From the NCBI RefSeq assembly GCF_019704135.1, contig NZ_AP024355.1:620001-684000 (forward strand): 64,000 nucleotides of DNA, given 5' to 3'. The DNA comes from Desulfuromonas versatilis. Its GTDB lineage: Bacteria; Desulfobacterota; Desulfuromonadia; Desulfuromonadales; NIT-T3. The translations under genes and the position numbers were made by a program. Position 1 is the stretch's first letter, and the number at the start of each line of letters is the position of its first letter. Of this stretch, positions 44,997-54,318 are shown piece by piece. The notes beneath the pieces are model-generated. The model was not told where the DNA came from. It saw only the letters and a program-made list of their open reading frames with translations, and made no database searches.

Positions 44997-46553
44997 TCAT
45001 TTCCGCCCGAACCAGCGGGTTTTGGGGGCGAAGACCTCGACCCGGTTGCGGCCGCGCCGCTTGGCCTGGAGCAGGGCCTCGTCGGCGTAGCCGATGAACT
45101 CGTTCTTCTTGAAGGAATCCCCCGGCGGCAGCATGGTCGCAACCCCCAGGCTCATGGTCACCCGGTAGTTGCCGCCGTCGCCGGTGAAGCGATGTTCTTC
45201 CACCGCCTGGCGAACTCTCTCGGCCACCTTCAGGGCCCCCTCGGCGCTGGTCTCGGGGAGCACGAAGACGAACTCCTCGCCGCCGTAGCGGGCCATGATG
45301 TCGTGTTCGCGCAGGCTCTGCCGGGCCACCGCGCAGACCTCCTTGAGGATGAAGTCCCCGACCTGGTGCCCGTAGCTGTCATTGAACGCCTTGAAATGGT
45401 CGATGTCGACAAGCACCAGGCTGACGGGGCGTTCGTGGCGCATGGCCCGAGTCAGCTCCTTGCCGAGAAAGTCCTGGAAAAACCGGTGATTATAAACCTC
45501 GGTGAGCCCGTCGATGTGCACCAGGCGTTCGAGGATGCGATTTTTCTCCTCCAACTCCCTGGTCAGGGTCTCGAGGCGGACCTTGTGCTGGACCAGTTCG
45601 CGGTTCATCTGCTCGTAGGACAGGTTCAGGACGCTGAGCTCGGCGTTGGCCTGCTGCAGGATCTCCGCCACCGACCGGGTCTTTGCGATTTTCAGCCCGA
45701 AGTAGTCCGCAGCCTCGTTGACCTCCAGGTGCACCGATTCGAAGATCGCGTCGATGTCCGCGTCGCTGAGCCGCAGTACCGCCTTGGCCCTGGCGCGAAA
45801 GGCCTTGATCAGGGCGTCGGGCTGGGGCGAATAGAGGATGTCGGCCAGCACCCCGGAAAGATGGACCACGAAGGTGGTGAATTTGGCCCTGGCATCAGCG
45901 GTGCTGTCCTCGCGGGGGGAGTGGTGGTGGCGAATCGGCCGCCAGAGGACCTCCGGGAAACGCCATGTCTTGAATACCTCGCTGCCGATGAAGGCATGGT
46001 CGGCGCCGGTGACCTCCCGCTCCGCCTCGAGCAGGGAGCCGTCCTGCCCGGAGTGTCGGGCGAGGGTCTCGAGATAGGGGCCGGGGAAGGCTCGGGCCAG
46101 AAACAGTTCCCCGGCATTCTGCAGCAGTCCGGCGATGAAGATTTCCTCCGATTCGATCCCCTTCTGCTTCAGTCTCGAGACGATCAGCCGGGCCGACACG
46201 GCGGCGGCCAGGGATTTGGTCCAGAATTCCCGGTAGTCGAAGGAGTCTTCGGAGGAAGAGGGTTCGATGCCCAGAAAGGAAAAGGAAAAGACCAGGTTGC
46301 GGATGGCGTTGATGCCGAGGATCGAGACCGCCTGGTGGATGGTGCTGATCTTCTGCGGAAAACTGTAGAAGGCCGAATTGACGACCTTGAGCACCTTGGC
46401 CGAGAGGGAGATGTCCTTGGCCACCAGCCCGGCGATGTCGGCAATGGTGGTCTCCTCCCGGGCGGAAATCTCCACCAGCTTGGAGGCCACCGGGGCCAGG
46501 GTGGGGAGGGTGCCCGAGGCCAGCACCTCGCTGAGAACCTGCTCTTTGTTCAT
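44997..46553 (-). CDS. HDOD-domain diguanylate cyclase
   Basis: A 518-residue signalling protein. The N-terminal HDOD domain (residues ~10-210; LPTLAPVASKLVEI, KVLKVVNSAFYSF) lacks full HD-GYP catalysis and serves as a sensory or scaffold domain. A coiled-coil linker (~280-340) leads to a GGDEF domain with an intact GGEEF active site and DIDHFKAFNDSYGH, so c-di-GMP synthesis is likely. Start ATG 46553 is chosen as the first position giving a clean HDOD start. No membrane helix is present. The gene is separated by about 30 nt from the HAD gene. Confidence 0.9.
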   Translation of the reverse strand: MNKEQVLSEVLASGTLPTLAPVASKLVEISAREETTIADIAGLVAKDISLSAKVLKVVNSAFYSFPQKISTIHQAVSILGINAIRNLVFSFSFLGIEPSSSEDSFDYREFWTKSLAAAVSARLIVSRLKQKGIESEEIFIAGLLQNAGELFLARAFPGPYLETLARHSGQDGSLLEAEREVTGADHAFIGSEVFKTWRFPEVLWRPIRHHHSPREDSTADARAKFTTFVVHLSGVLADILYSPQPDALIKAFRARAKAVLRLSDADIDAIFESVHLEVNEAADYFGLKIAKTRSVAEILQQANAELSVLNLSYEQMNRELVQHKVRLETLTRELEEKNRILERLVHIDGLTEVYNHRFFQDFLGKELTRAMRHERPVSLVLVDIDHFKAFNDSYGHQVGDFILKEVCAVARQSLREHDIMARYGGEEFVFVLPETSAEGALKVAERVRQAVEEHRFTGDGGNYRVTMSLGVATMLPPGDSFKKNEFIGYADEALLQAKRRGRNRVEVFAPKTRWFGRK

Positions 46554-46584
46554 CGATCGGCAATCCTGGTCGGGGCGGGGTCGC

Positions 46585-47235
46585 TCAGCAGGCCATCCAT
46601 TCGGAAACCACCTGCGGGACCTGGGCGGCGGAGTCGATGCGGGCGTCGACGTAGGCGGGGCATTCGCCGCCACCCACCAGGATGGTGCGCATACCCAGTT
46701 GCTTGGCGGTGCGCAGGTTCTCCGGGCTGTCTTCCACCATGACGCAGCACTCGGGGGCCAGCGCCAGGCTCCTCAGCACCTGCCGGTAGGGCTCGGTGAA
46801 GGGCTTGGGGCGGTAATCGGCGACCCGGATGTCGAAGATCTGTTCGAACTGCCCGTTCAGGTCGAGGGCGTCGAGCACCCGCAGGGCGTGCCCCCGGGAG
46901 CCGTTGGTGAAGACCACCTTGCGCTGGGGGATCTCCCCCAGGGCCTGGCGCAGCTGCGGGTCGGGCCGCAGGCGTCCGGCCACGTCGACGTCGTGGACAT
47001 ATTCCAGGTAATCCTCCGGATCGACCCCGTAATGGCGGATCAGCCCCTGCAGGGTCACCCCGTACTCGGCCCAGTAGCGGCGCCGCAGGCCGTCCACCTC
47101 CCCCAGGGGAATGCCGACCACCTCGTGCATGTAGCGGTTGATGCGCACGTCGATCAGGGAGAACAGCTGGCGTTCGGGGGAGTAGAGGGTGTTGTCCAGA
47201 TCGAAGATTACTGCTTCCATGAAGGGCTCGCTCAT
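46585..47235 (-). CDS. HAD-family hydrolase (pyrimidine 5'-nucleotidase-like)
   Basis: A 216-residue haloacid dehalogenase-fold phosphatase. Motif I FDLDNTLYSPE, motif II TNGS, and motif IV VEDSPENLRTAKQLGM are intact. The LYSPE variant and cap (INRYMHEVVGIP) resemble Sdt1/Phm8-type nucleotidases. Start ATG 47235 overlaps the dapF stop (ATGA). A second ATG five codons later (MEAVIF) is possible. Confidence 0.88.
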   Translation of the reverse strand: MSEPFMEAVIFDLDNTLYSPERQLFSLIDVRINRYMHEVVGIPLGEVDGLRRRYWAEYGVTLQGLIRHYGVDPEDYLEYVHDVDVAGRLRPDPQLRQALGEIPQRKVVFTNGSRGHALRVLDALDLNGQFEQIFDIRVADYRPKPFTEPYRQVLRSLALAPECCVMVEDSPENLRTAKQLGMRTILVGGGECPAYVDARIDSAAQVPQVVSEWMAC

Positions 47236-48071
47236 TGGGGGTGGTACTCCCCTTCGAAAACCTGCACCGCCGGCCCGGTCATGAACACATGGCCGTCCTC
47301 CGCCCATTCCATTTCCAGAATGCCGCCACGCAGGTGGTTGACCAGTTTGCGCCCGGTCTGACCGGTCAGCACCCCGGCGACCGCCACCGCGGAGGCCCCG
47401 GTGCCGCAGGCCAGGGTTTCCCCGGCGCCGCGCTCCCAGGTACGCTGCCTGACCTCCCCGGGGGAGACGATTTCGACGAATTCGACGTTGGTGCGGTTGG
47501 GAAACAGCGGATGATGTTCGATTTCCGGGCCATACTTGGCCAGCGGAAATTCGTCGACGTTGTCCACGAAGATGACGCAGTGGGGGTTGCCCATGGAGGC
47601 GCAGGTGATGTGGAAGGTGCGATCGAGGACCTTCAGCTCGGCGGCGATCACCTGCTCGTCCGGTGCTCCGGTCATGGGAATCTCGCCGCGGGTCAGCCGC
47701 GGCTTGCCCATGTTGACCCGCACCCGCTCCACCTTGTCGGCGGCATTGGTGAACAGCTGCAGGGGCAGCACTCCGGCGCCGGTCTCGACGCTGATCTGCC
47801 GCCCCCTTACCAGGCCGTGGTCGTAGGCGTATTTGGCAACGCAGCGCACCCCGTTGCCGCACATCTCCGCCTCGCTGCCGTCGGCGTTGAACATGCGCAT
47901 GCGCACGTCGGCCGTGCGGGAGGGGAGGATCAGGATCAGCCCGTCCGAGCCGACCCCGAAGTTGCGGTTGCTCAGCTCGACTGCCAGTCGCGAGGGCTCG
48001 GCCACGGTCTGCTCGAAGGCATTGATATAGACGTAGTCATTGCCGGCGCCATGCATCTTGGTAAATTTCAT
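47232..48071 (-). CDS. dapF: Diaminopimelate epimerase
   Basis: A 279-residue cofactor-independent racemase converting LL- to meso-diaminopimelate for lysine and peptidoglycan. Both catalytic cysteine motifs are present: NADGSEAEMCGNGVRC near residue 75 and ERGAGETLACGTGASA near residue 215. Start ATG 48071 (MKFTKMHGAGNDY) has TGGAGG ten bases upstream. An upstream extension of 34 residues is not family-like. Overlaps the HAD gene. Confidence 0.97.
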   Translation of the reverse strand: MKFTKMHGAGNDYVYINAFEQTVAEPSRLAVELSNRNFGVGSDGLILILPSRTADVRMRMFNADGSEAEMCGNGVRCVAKYAYDHGLVRGRQISVETGAGVLPLQLFTNAADKVERVRVNMGKPRLTRGEIPMTGAPDEQVIAAELKVLDRTFHITCASMGNPHCVIFVDNVDEFPLAKYGPEIEHHPLFPNRTNVEFVEIVSPGEVRQRTWERGAGETLACGTGASAVAVAGVLTGQTGRKLVNHLRGGILEMEWAEDGHVFMTGPAVQVFEGEYHPQ

Positions 48072-48205
48072 GCCAATCGAGCCTCCATCGGGCATGCCAG
48101 GGTCAGCGGGTCGTGATCTGCCAGTATAAGCCAGAAACCGGCGCGTCCACAAGCCGCAATGCGCGGCCCGCATCCCGATATCGCTGATGGAATATGCCCA
48201 GGCGG

Positions 48206-48235
48206 TTGACCGCCGCGCGCCCGCTCAAGTAAGAT
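48206..48235 (+). promoter_or_regulatory. Promoter of the 72-aa protein / MBL hydrolase genes
   Basis: TTGACC (48206-48211) and TAAGAT (48230-48235) with an 18-nt spacer, 32 nt upstream of the ATG at 48267. Confidence 0.6.
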
Positions 48236-48266
48236 GGCCGCAAACCACAACGGGAGACTTTGCACA

Positions 48267-48485
48267 ATGGCCTTCAATCTGAAAACCAAGCTCTGGCAGA
48301 CCGGCGCCCTCGACTGGTGGGCGATGATCGACAACGAAGACGTTTACCTGGGCAGCCGGGAATTCCCCATGCCGCCCGAGGAAGGCGATCAATGGGTGGT
48401 GCAGGCCACCGGGGACGTTTTCAAGGTGATTGACGGCGAGATCCGCAAGGTGGGCAACCAGGAGCCGCCCCGGCGCGAGTGGTGA
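48267..48485 (+). CDS. Small acidic tryptophan-rich protein of unknown function
   Basis: A 72-residue protein starting at ATG 48267 with GGGAG about ten bases upstream and a promoter 30 nt away. Five tryptophans and many acidic residues (e.g. LDWWAMIDNEDVYLG). No signal peptide, helix-turn-helix or cysteine motif. I do not recognise the family. It ends two bases before the MBL hydrolase ATG, so the two are likely cotranscribed and perhaps functionally linked. Confidence 0.7.
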   Translation: MAFNLKTKLWQTGALDWWAMIDNEDVYLGSREFPMPPEEGDQWVVQATGDVFKVIDGEIRKVGNQEPPRREW

Positions 48486-48486
48486 A

Positions 48487-49104
48487 ATGGCGGATCTGTT
48501 GGTTGTTCAGATAGCTGCCGGGCAGGCGAAGAATTTCTCCTACCTGGTGTTCTGTCCCCAGGCCCGCAAGGGAATCGCCGTGGACCCCTCCTACGCCCCG
48601 GAACTGCTGCTGGCCGCCGCCCGGGAGCGGCAGGTGCAGATCGACGTGCTGGTCAACACCCACGGCCATGGCGACCATGTCGCCGGCAACCCGGTGATCA
48701 TCCAGGAGACCGGAGCCCGCCTGGCGGCCCACCCCGCCGATCTGCCGGGCGCCGACATCCCGCTGGGGGAGGGCGACGCCCTGAGCGTCGGGCTGGGCAG
48801 GATCGAGGTGCTGCACACCCCCGGGCATACGCCCGGTTCCATCACCCTGCATCCCCCGGGTGCCCTGCTCACCGGCGATACCCTTTTCGTCACCCGCTGC
48901 GGCCGGGCCGACCTGGCGGGAAGCGACCCCGCGGCCCTTTATCACAGCCTGCGTCGGTTGGCCGCCTTTCCCCTGGAAACCCGGGTTTTCCCCGGCCACG
49001 ATTATGGTCCCCAGCCGGTGTCTACCATCGGCTTCGAACTGCAGAACAACCCCTACCTGCGCTGTGCCGACCTGGCCGAATTCATCCGCCTGCGCATGGG
49101 CTGA
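48487..49104 (+). CDS. Metallo-beta-lactamase-fold hydrolase (glyoxalase II/persulfide dioxygenase-like)
   Basis: A 205-residue MBL-fold enzyme with metal motif THGHGDHVAGN (HxHxDH, about residues 56-66), the HTPGHTPGS segment, GDTLFV and the final VFPGHDYGPQPVST histidine. This group includes glyoxalase II-like (YcbL) and ETHE1-like enzymes acting on glutathione or persulfide substrates. The exact substrate is not decidable from sequence. ATG 48487 follows the 72-aa gene's stop by one base. Confidence 0.88.
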   Translation: MADLLVVQIAAGQAKNFSYLVFCPQARKGIAVDPSYAPELLLAAARERQVQIDVLVNTHGHGDHVAGNPVIIQETGARLAAHPADLPGADIPLGEGDALSVGLGRIEVLHTPGHTPGSITLHPPGALLTGDTLFVTRCGRADLAGSDPAALYHSLRRLAAFPLETRVFPGHDYGPQPVSTIGFELQNNPYLRCADLAEFIRLRMG

Positions 49105-49172
49105 CCCGGGTATCCTAGGTTGATAGGTTGCGGGGGGGCCGCATCGGTTCCAACGTCCCGGGCCCCATGGGC

Positions 49173-50759
49173 CTACCTTCGGGTGCGGATCACCCGGGTG
49201 GCGGCAATGCGGTCGTGCCACCCCTGGTGCAGGGGGTGCCGGCCGGCGGCCGCGAACCCGACCCCCCCGGTCAGCAGGCAGAGCAGGCCGCCCGAGCTGT
49301 GCAGAAACGCCTGGGAGAAGGAGAGGGGCGAGCCGTCCACGGCTTCGAGCCGCAGCCGCAGGAACATCTTCCCGGGGGTCTGGCCGGCCAGGAAATGGAA
49401 CAGGGTGAAATACCCGAAGCAGAGGGCGAACAACACCAGGAAATAAGGTCCGGCCAGATCCAGCAGAGTGCCCGCGGTAGGTAGCGCCCCCGCCTGCGGG
49501 TCCCGTCCCAGCGCCAGTTCCCCGGCCATCAGAAACAGCACGAATACCAGCGCCAGCACCAGCAGGTCCAGGCCGCCGGCGCCCAGGCGCAGCAACAGCG
49601 GAGCCAAAGTGCCCTCGGTGGGGCCTTGCCCGGCCGTGGCCGGTTCCTCCGCCTGGCAAACCGCATCGGCGGCCTCCGGGTCTTCCAAAACCTCCGGAAG
49701 CGGGACCGACTCCCCCCCTGGCAGGGAGGAGGGCTCCTCGACGGAATACTCGGCGTGCAGGGTTTCGGGCAGGCCTTCCGCAGCCCAGGGCAGTTCGGCC
49801 TCGGCGGCCTGCGGTTCGGGCTCCGCTGAGGCCTCTTCGGCGAAATCGAATCCCCGTGATTCGGGCTCGTCTTCCGGGGTTTCCCCCAGTGAACTGAAAA
49901 ACACCCCGGCGATGGAAGGGGTGGGCTCGTCCTGGTTGGGTTGAGCGTCCGTCTCGGCCGGCGAATCTGCGGGGGGCCGAGCCGCAGCTTCGGCCCCCCG
50001 AAAGTCAAAAGGGGTGTTGGGCTCCTCCCCGGCCCCCGGTTTTTTGCCCGCATCCGGCGCGTCCAGCGTCTCGGCGAAGGAGTTCCAGTCAAGGGCGTCC
50101 TCGGCGGACTCCAGCGTCGGCAGCTCTTCGCTGTCGGGGAAGTCGATGTCGGCTTCTGCCGCCAGCGCCGGCAGTTCCTCGTCCTGCGGGGCGAAGGTGA
50201 AGTCGTCCAACTCGGCCTCCAGGGCCTCCGACTCATCCCCGGAAAGGGGGGCAGCCGGGGCGCCGGCGACTTCTTCATCCCAGGGCTGGCCGAAGGAGAA
50301 GGGTTCCTCTTCCTCCGGGCCGGCCGTTGCGGCAGTTTCCTCATCCAGAGCCGGGACATCCTCGCCCCAGTCGGCGTCAAGGTCCAATGCAGGGACCTCC
50401 TCGTCAGCCTCCAGTGAAAAGGCGTCCTCCTGCTCTCCGGTTGCGTCATCGAACGCGGCAGCTTCTTCGCTCAGCTGCCGGGCGGCCGGAGCGGGCGGCT
50501 GCGCGTCGCTTTCATCCCCCATGAAATCGAACCCGAAATCGCTCCCCTCCTCGGTGGCGGCATCTTCGCCCTGGAGAAGCGGTTCTGGCTGGGTGCCGGA
50601 GTCGGCAAAGGCGTCCGCCTCCGAGACGGCCCCGGCCGCTGCCGGAAAGAGCAGGCTGCGCAGGCCGAATTTTTCCTTGAATTCGCGCAGGTCGTGGCTG
50701 CACTTCTTGCAGGCATCGAGGGTGTCAAAACTGTGAAAACCACATTTAGGGCATCTCAT
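49173..50759 (-). CDS. Zinc-ribbon/RDD membrane protein with long acidic linker
   Basis: A 528-residue protein. It starts with a CxxC...CxxC zinc ribbon (MRCPKCGFHSFDTLDACKKC) and continues with about 340 residues of low-complexity acidic, proline and alanine-rich sequence. The C-terminal RDD domain has three membrane helices (about residues 395-415, 430-460, 485-505), including AGQTPGKMFLRL and the QGWHDRIAATRVI end. RDD proteins are membrane proteins of mostly unknown, possibly transport-related, function. The zinc ribbon/linker/RDD layout suggests a cytosolic tail tethered to the membrane. Confidence 0.82.
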   Translation of the reverse strand: MRCPKCGFHSFDTLDACKKCSHDLREFKEKFGLRSLLFPAAAGAVSEADAFADSGTQPEPLLQGEDAATEEGSDFGFDFMGDESDAQPPAPAARQLSEEAAAFDDATGEQEDAFSLEADEEVPALDLDADWGEDVPALDEETAATAGPEEEEPFSFGQPWDEEVAGAPAAPLSGDESEALEAELDDFTFAPQDEELPALAAEADIDFPDSEELPTLESAEDALDWNSFAETLDAPDAGKKPGAGEEPNTPFDFRGAEAAARPPADSPAETDAQPNQDEPTPSIAGVFFSSLGETPEDEPESRGFDFAEEASAEPEPQAAEAELPWAAEGLPETLHAEYSVEEPSSLPGGESVPLPEVLEDPEAADAVCQAEEPATAGQGPTEGTLAPLLLRLGAGGLDLLVLALVFVLFLMAGELALGRDPQAGALPTAGTLLDLAGPYFLVLFALCFGYFTLFHFLAGQTPGKMFLRLRLEAVDGSPLSFSQAFLHSSGGLLCLLTGGVGFAAAGRHPLHQGWHDRIAATRVIRTRR

Positions 50760-50786
50760 CGGGTCTCCTTCCGCAGGCCGGCATGC

Positions 50787-51533
50787 TCATGTCTTGCCTG
50801 GGGCGGCGCCCAGGTCGCCGTAAATGAACTGCAAGATGCTTGCCACGGCAAAGCCGGCGGTTTCACTTCTGAGAATGCGCGGGCCGAGCCCGACGGGCAG
50901 GAAGCCGGCGGCGCGGGCGGTTTGTGCTTCGGCAGGGGAGAACCCCCCTTCGGGGCCGACCAGGATGGCGGCGTCCCGTGGGGGTGTCGGCGGCAGGACG
51001 GCGGCCAGCGGGCGGCTCTCCTGCTCCCAGAGCATCAGGCGCAGTTCGGCGCGGCAGGCGGCGAGGGCTTCGGAAAGGGGCAGCGGGGGCTCGAGGCGGG
51101 GCAACAGGGGGCGGCGGCTCTGGCGGGCTGCTTCGAGAACGATGCGTTCCCAGCGCTGCAGGCGTTTTTCCCCTCGGTCCCCCTGGACCAGGGCGACGCT
51201 TCGCTCGGCTTCTACCGGGGTGAAACGCGTGATGCCGAGTTCCGTGCCTTTCTGCAGGACCAGCTCCAGCTTGTCCCCCTTGGGCAGGGCCTGCAGCAGC
51301 TGAATGGGAAAAACCTTTTCCCCCTCCCGCCAGCGCTCGAGGACCAGGGCCCGACCGCTTCTGCGTTCCAGTCGCTCGATGCGGCACCGGCACAGCATCC
51401 CCTGGCCGTCAAGCAGCAGGACCTCCTCGCCCGGCTTCAGGCGCAGGACGGTGGCCAGGTGGTGGTGCACCTCCCCTTCGAGGGGCACCTCATCCTCCTG
51501 CAGCAGCGCCGTGGGGACAAAAAATTGACGCAT
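50787..51533 (-). CDS. rsmE: 16S rRNA m3U1498 methyltransferase
   Basis: A 248-residue SPOUT-fold methyltransferase with the LLDGQGMLCRCRIER N-terminal domain, EAARQSRRPLLPRLEPP, and the SAM-binding knot ILVGPEGGFSPAEAQTARAAG and LGPRILRSETAGFAVASILQ motifs. Methylates U1498 of 16S rRNA. ATG 51533 directly abuts the prmA stop (TGAATG), so it is coupled to prmA, a conserved pairing. Confidence 0.97.
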   Translation of the reverse strand: MRQFFVPTALLQEDEVPLEGEVHHHLATVLRLKPGEEVLLLDGQGMLCRCRIERLERRSGRALVLERWREGEKVFPIQLLQALPKGDKLELVLQKGTELGITRFTPVEAERSVALVQGDRGEKRLQRWERIVLEAARQSRRPLLPRLEPPLPLSEALAACRAELRLMLWEQESRPLAAVLPPTPPRDAAILVGPEGGFSPAEAQTARAAGFLPVGLGPRILRSETAGFAVASILQFIYGDLGAAPGKT

Positions 51534-52457
51534 TCAGCTCTCTTTGCGATACAGAAGGCAGCTCCATTCCTCCCGGTGGCTGACCACCGGGCCCGTCAGC
51601 GGGTAGGCGGCGAAGGCCTCCTGGACCAAGGCCTCTTTCTCCTGCAGGATCCCCGAGAGGACCAGCGCGCCGCCCGGGGCCAGGCGCTCGACCAGCTCCG
51701 AGGCCAGGCGGATGTTCTCCTCGGCCAGGATGTTCGCCAGGACCAGGTCGAATCCCCGCTCCAGGGACGACAGCGGCGCGCCGGTCACCTCTAGGTGGTC
51801 GCCGACCCTGTTGAGGAGGGCGTTCTCGCTGGCCGTCAGGCAGGCCTGCTCCTCGATGTCGCAGGCCAGCACCCGTTCGGCGCCCAGGGCCGCGGCGGCG
51901 ATGGCCAGAATCCCCGAGCCGGTGCCGACATCGAGGACCCGGCGGGGGGGAGTCGCGGTTTCGAACAGTTCGGCGATGGCCTCCAGGCACAGCCTGGTGG
52001 TGCCGTGGGTGCCGGTGCCGAACGCCATACCCGGGTCGAGGTTGACCACCACGTCCCTGGCCTCGGCGGTGAAGGGCTCCCAGGTCGGCTTGACCACCAG
52101 GCGGGGGCCGATACGCACCGCGCTGAAATGCTGCTTCCATCCCTCGGCCCAGTCCTCGTTGCGCACCGGGGTGACCTCCGGCAGCGCCGGCACCAGGCCC
52201 GGCACCAGGGGGGCCAGCCACTCGAGGCGTTCCCTGACCCGCCGGCACAGCTCGGCCGCGTCGTCCCCGGCTGGGAAGTAGGCCTTGATGTGCAGGTTGC
52301 CCGTGGGAATTTCATCGGGGTCTGGGGGGATGAAGGTGTCCAGGGTCCGCTCTTCGACGGTGACGCCCTCGCAGCCGAGTTCGGCCAGCTCGTGGCTGAC
52401 CAGGTCGATGCCGGCGGCGGGAATTTCGATACGCATTTCCATCCATTGTCTGTTCAT
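51534..52457 (-). CDS. prmA: Ribosomal protein L11 methyltransferase
   Basis: A 307-residue methyltransferase that trimethylates ribosomal protein L11. It has the DVGTGSGILAIAAAALGA SAM-binding motif (about residue 172) and the DLVLANILAE motif with the NI catalytic loop, plus the PGMAFGTGTHGTTRLCLEAI motif. Start ATG 52457 assumed; MEMRIEIP five codons later is an alternative. Upstream gene of the prmA-rsmE pair. Confidence 0.95.
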   Translation of the reverse strand: MNRQWMEMRIEIPAAGIDLVSHELAELGCEGVTVEERTLDTFIPPDPDEIPTGNLHIKAYFPAGDDAAELCRRVRERLEWLAPLVPGLVPALPEVTPVRNEDWAEGWKQHFSAVRIGPRLVVKPTWEPFTAEARDVVVNLDPGMAFGTGTHGTTRLCLEAIAELFETATPPRRVLDVGTGSGILAIAAAALGAERVLACDIEEQACLTASENALLNRVGDHLEVTGAPLSSLERGFDLVLANILAEENIRLASELVERLAPGGALVLSGILQEKEALVQEAFAAYPLTGPVVSHREEWSCLLYRKES

Positions 52458-52637
52458 GGGACCTGTTTAGCAGAGCGATTGGCCAAAGGCAATAAAAACC
52501 TTGACAACCGCGTATGTATGAAGTTTAATTCGGAATGACTTTAATGAGTCTGATACCCTAAATGGTATTTGATTGGCTAGGGGCCCCCGGAAGCTTGGGG
52601 TGAAGGGATGGGAAAAATCAGGCGGTCATTTGCCGCC

Positions 52638-52665
52638 TTGCACATTAAAAGAGACCTGCTACAAT
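52638..52665 (+). promoter_or_regulatory. Promoter of ppsR
   Basis: TTGCAC (52638-52643) and TACAAT (52660-52665) with a 16-nt spacer, 29 nt before the ATG. A second, better -35 (TTGACA 52501 with TTTAAT 52524, 17-nt spacer) lies further upstream. Confidence 0.6.
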
Positions 52666-52693
52666 CCTGATAGTATTTTCATGAGGATGGGAG

Positions 52694-53500
52694 ATGACTG
52701 CAGTTCAGCTGGTGTACCTGCTTTCCGACGCGACCGGTGAGACCGCCGAGAAAATCGTCATGGCGGCCCTCGCCCAGTTCCGGGGCAAAGCGGTGCGCCT
52801 CAAGCGGGTAAGCAACGTTCGTTCCAAAAACCAGGTCTACGAGGCTCTCGACGAGGCGCTGGCGAACAGCGGGCTGGTCGTCTACACCATCGTCAATCGC
52901 GAGCTGGCGCAGCTGGTTCACGACGAATGCGATGCCTTGGGCTTGCCCAGCATCGACCTGATCACCCCGCTGCTGATGCGGTTGGCCGAATTCGTCGGGC
53001 ACTCTCCCGGGGAAACGCCGGGCCTGCTGCACGGCATCAACGAAGAGTATTTCCGGCGCATCGAGGCGGTCGAATTCACCGTCCGCCACGACGACGGGCA
53101 GGAAACCCGCAACCTGCACAAGGCCGACATCGTTCTGGTCGGGGTTTCGCGGACCAGCAAGACGCCGCTCTCCATGTACCTGGCGCATCGCGGCTGGAAG
53201 GTGGCCAACGTGCCCCTGGTCAAGGGGATCGAACCCCCGTCGGAGCTGTTCCAGATCGAAGCGACCCGGGTGGTGGGGCTCACCATAGACCCCCAGCGCC
53301 TGCTGGAGATCCGGACCTCGCGCCTGCGCAACCTGGGGCAGGACCCCCGGGCGGCCTACGCCGACCACGAGGAGATCGAAGAAGAGCTGCGCCACGCCCG
53401 CCGGCTGTTTCGCCAGAACGCCTGGGTCATGGTTAACGTATCGGACAAGGCGGTCGAGGAGACCGCCAACGAGGTTCTGGTCCGGCTCAATCTGAAATAG
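52694..53500 (+). CDS. ppsR: PEP synthase / pyruvate phosphate dikinase regulatory protein
   Basis: A 268-residue DUF299 protein: bifunctional kinase and pyrophosphorylase that inactivates and reactivates PEP synthase or PPDK by phosphorylating the catalytic-site threonine. The N-terminal [14 protein letters not shown] and the P-loop GVSRTSKTP (about residues 150-158) are diagnostic. It is a single gene with its own promoter. The target enzyme is not in this window. Confidence 0.93.
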   Translation: MTAVQLVYLLSDATGETAEKIVMAALAQFRGKAVRLKRVSNVRSKNQVYEALDEALANSGLVVYTIVNRELAQLVHDECDALGLPSIDLITPLLMRLAEFVGHSPGETPGLLHGINEEYFRRIEAVEFTVRHDDGQETRNLHKADIVLVGVSRTSKTPLSMYLAHRGWKVANVPLVKGIEPPSELFQIEATRVVGLTIDPQRLLEIRTSRLRNLGQDPRAAYADHEEIEEELRHARRLFRQNAWVMVNVSDKAVEETANEVLVRLNLK

Positions 53501-53645
53501 CTGCGGTTGGCGGCCGACTTTCCCATGGGCCGCCACCGATTAAATTGGCCGATTTGGCGGGCCTGAGGAAGGGCCCGTGTAGAAATCAATCCCGGTGAAG
53601 GGAATACCCAGTTACCGAAGGACATCGAAAAAAAGGAGACAGAAC

Positions 53646-54317
53646 ATGCGAATTCTGGTTGTTGAAGACGAGAAAAAAGTCGCCAGCTTTATCAAGCGGG
53701 GCCTGGAAGAGGAAAGCTACGAGGTCGATCTCGCCTATGATGGCGAGGAGGGGCTGCAGAAGGCCACGGAGGTCCCCTACGACCTGATCCTCATGGACAT
53801 CATGCTCCCCAAGATGGACGGGCTGACAGCTATCCGCGAGATCCGCAAGAAGGAGATCGCCACTCCGGTGCTCTGCCTGACCGCCAAGGACACCGTGGAC
53901 GACATCGTTTCCGGTCTGGATTCGGGCAGTGACGATTACCTGACCAAGCCCTTTGCCTTTGCCGAGTTGCTGGCCCGGGTCCGCTCCCTGGTGCGGCGCG
54001 GCAAGCAGGACCGCGGCGCCGAGATCACCTTCGCTGATCTGCGCCTCGATCCGGTAAGCCACAAGGTGTGGCGCGGCAGCAAGGAGATCGATCTTACCGC
54101 CAAGGAATATGCGCTGCTGGAATACTTCATGCGCAATCCCAACCAGGTTCTCACCCGGACCATGATCGCCGAACATGTCTGGGACTATACCTTCGACTCT
54201 TTCACCAACATCATTGACGTCTATGTCAATTACCTGCGGAAAAAAGTCGACAAGGACTATGAAAAGAAGCTTATCCACACGGTGCGGGGCGTCGGTTACG
54301 TGCTGAAGGAGGAATAG
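53646..54317 (+). CDS. OmpR/PhoB-family response regulator
   Basis: A 223-residue regulator. Receiver domain with VVEDE acidic pair, phosphoacceptor aspartate in LILMDIMLPKMDG (about residue 51) and the lysine in YLTKPF. The C-terminal winged helix (~130-220; LTAKEYALLEYFMRNPNQVLTR, RKKVD, IHTVRGVGYVL) is typical of the CopR/CusR subgroup. ATG 53646 has AAGGAG nine bases upstream. The partner histidine kinase starts two bases after its stop, and a DegP-like protease follows, suggesting an envelope or metal-stress response. Confidence 0.95.
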   Translation: MRILVVEDEKKVASFIKRGLEEESYEVDLAYDGEEGLQKATEVPYDLILMDIMLPKMDGLTAIREIRKKEIATPVLCLTAKDTVDDIVSGLDSGSDDYLTKPFAFAELLARVRSLVRRGKQDRGAEITFADLRLDPVSHKVWRGSKEIDLTAKEYALLEYFMRNPNQVLTRTMIAEHVWDYTFDSFTNIIDVYVNYLRKKVDKDYEKKLIHTVRGVGYVLKEE

Positions 54318-54318
54318 C

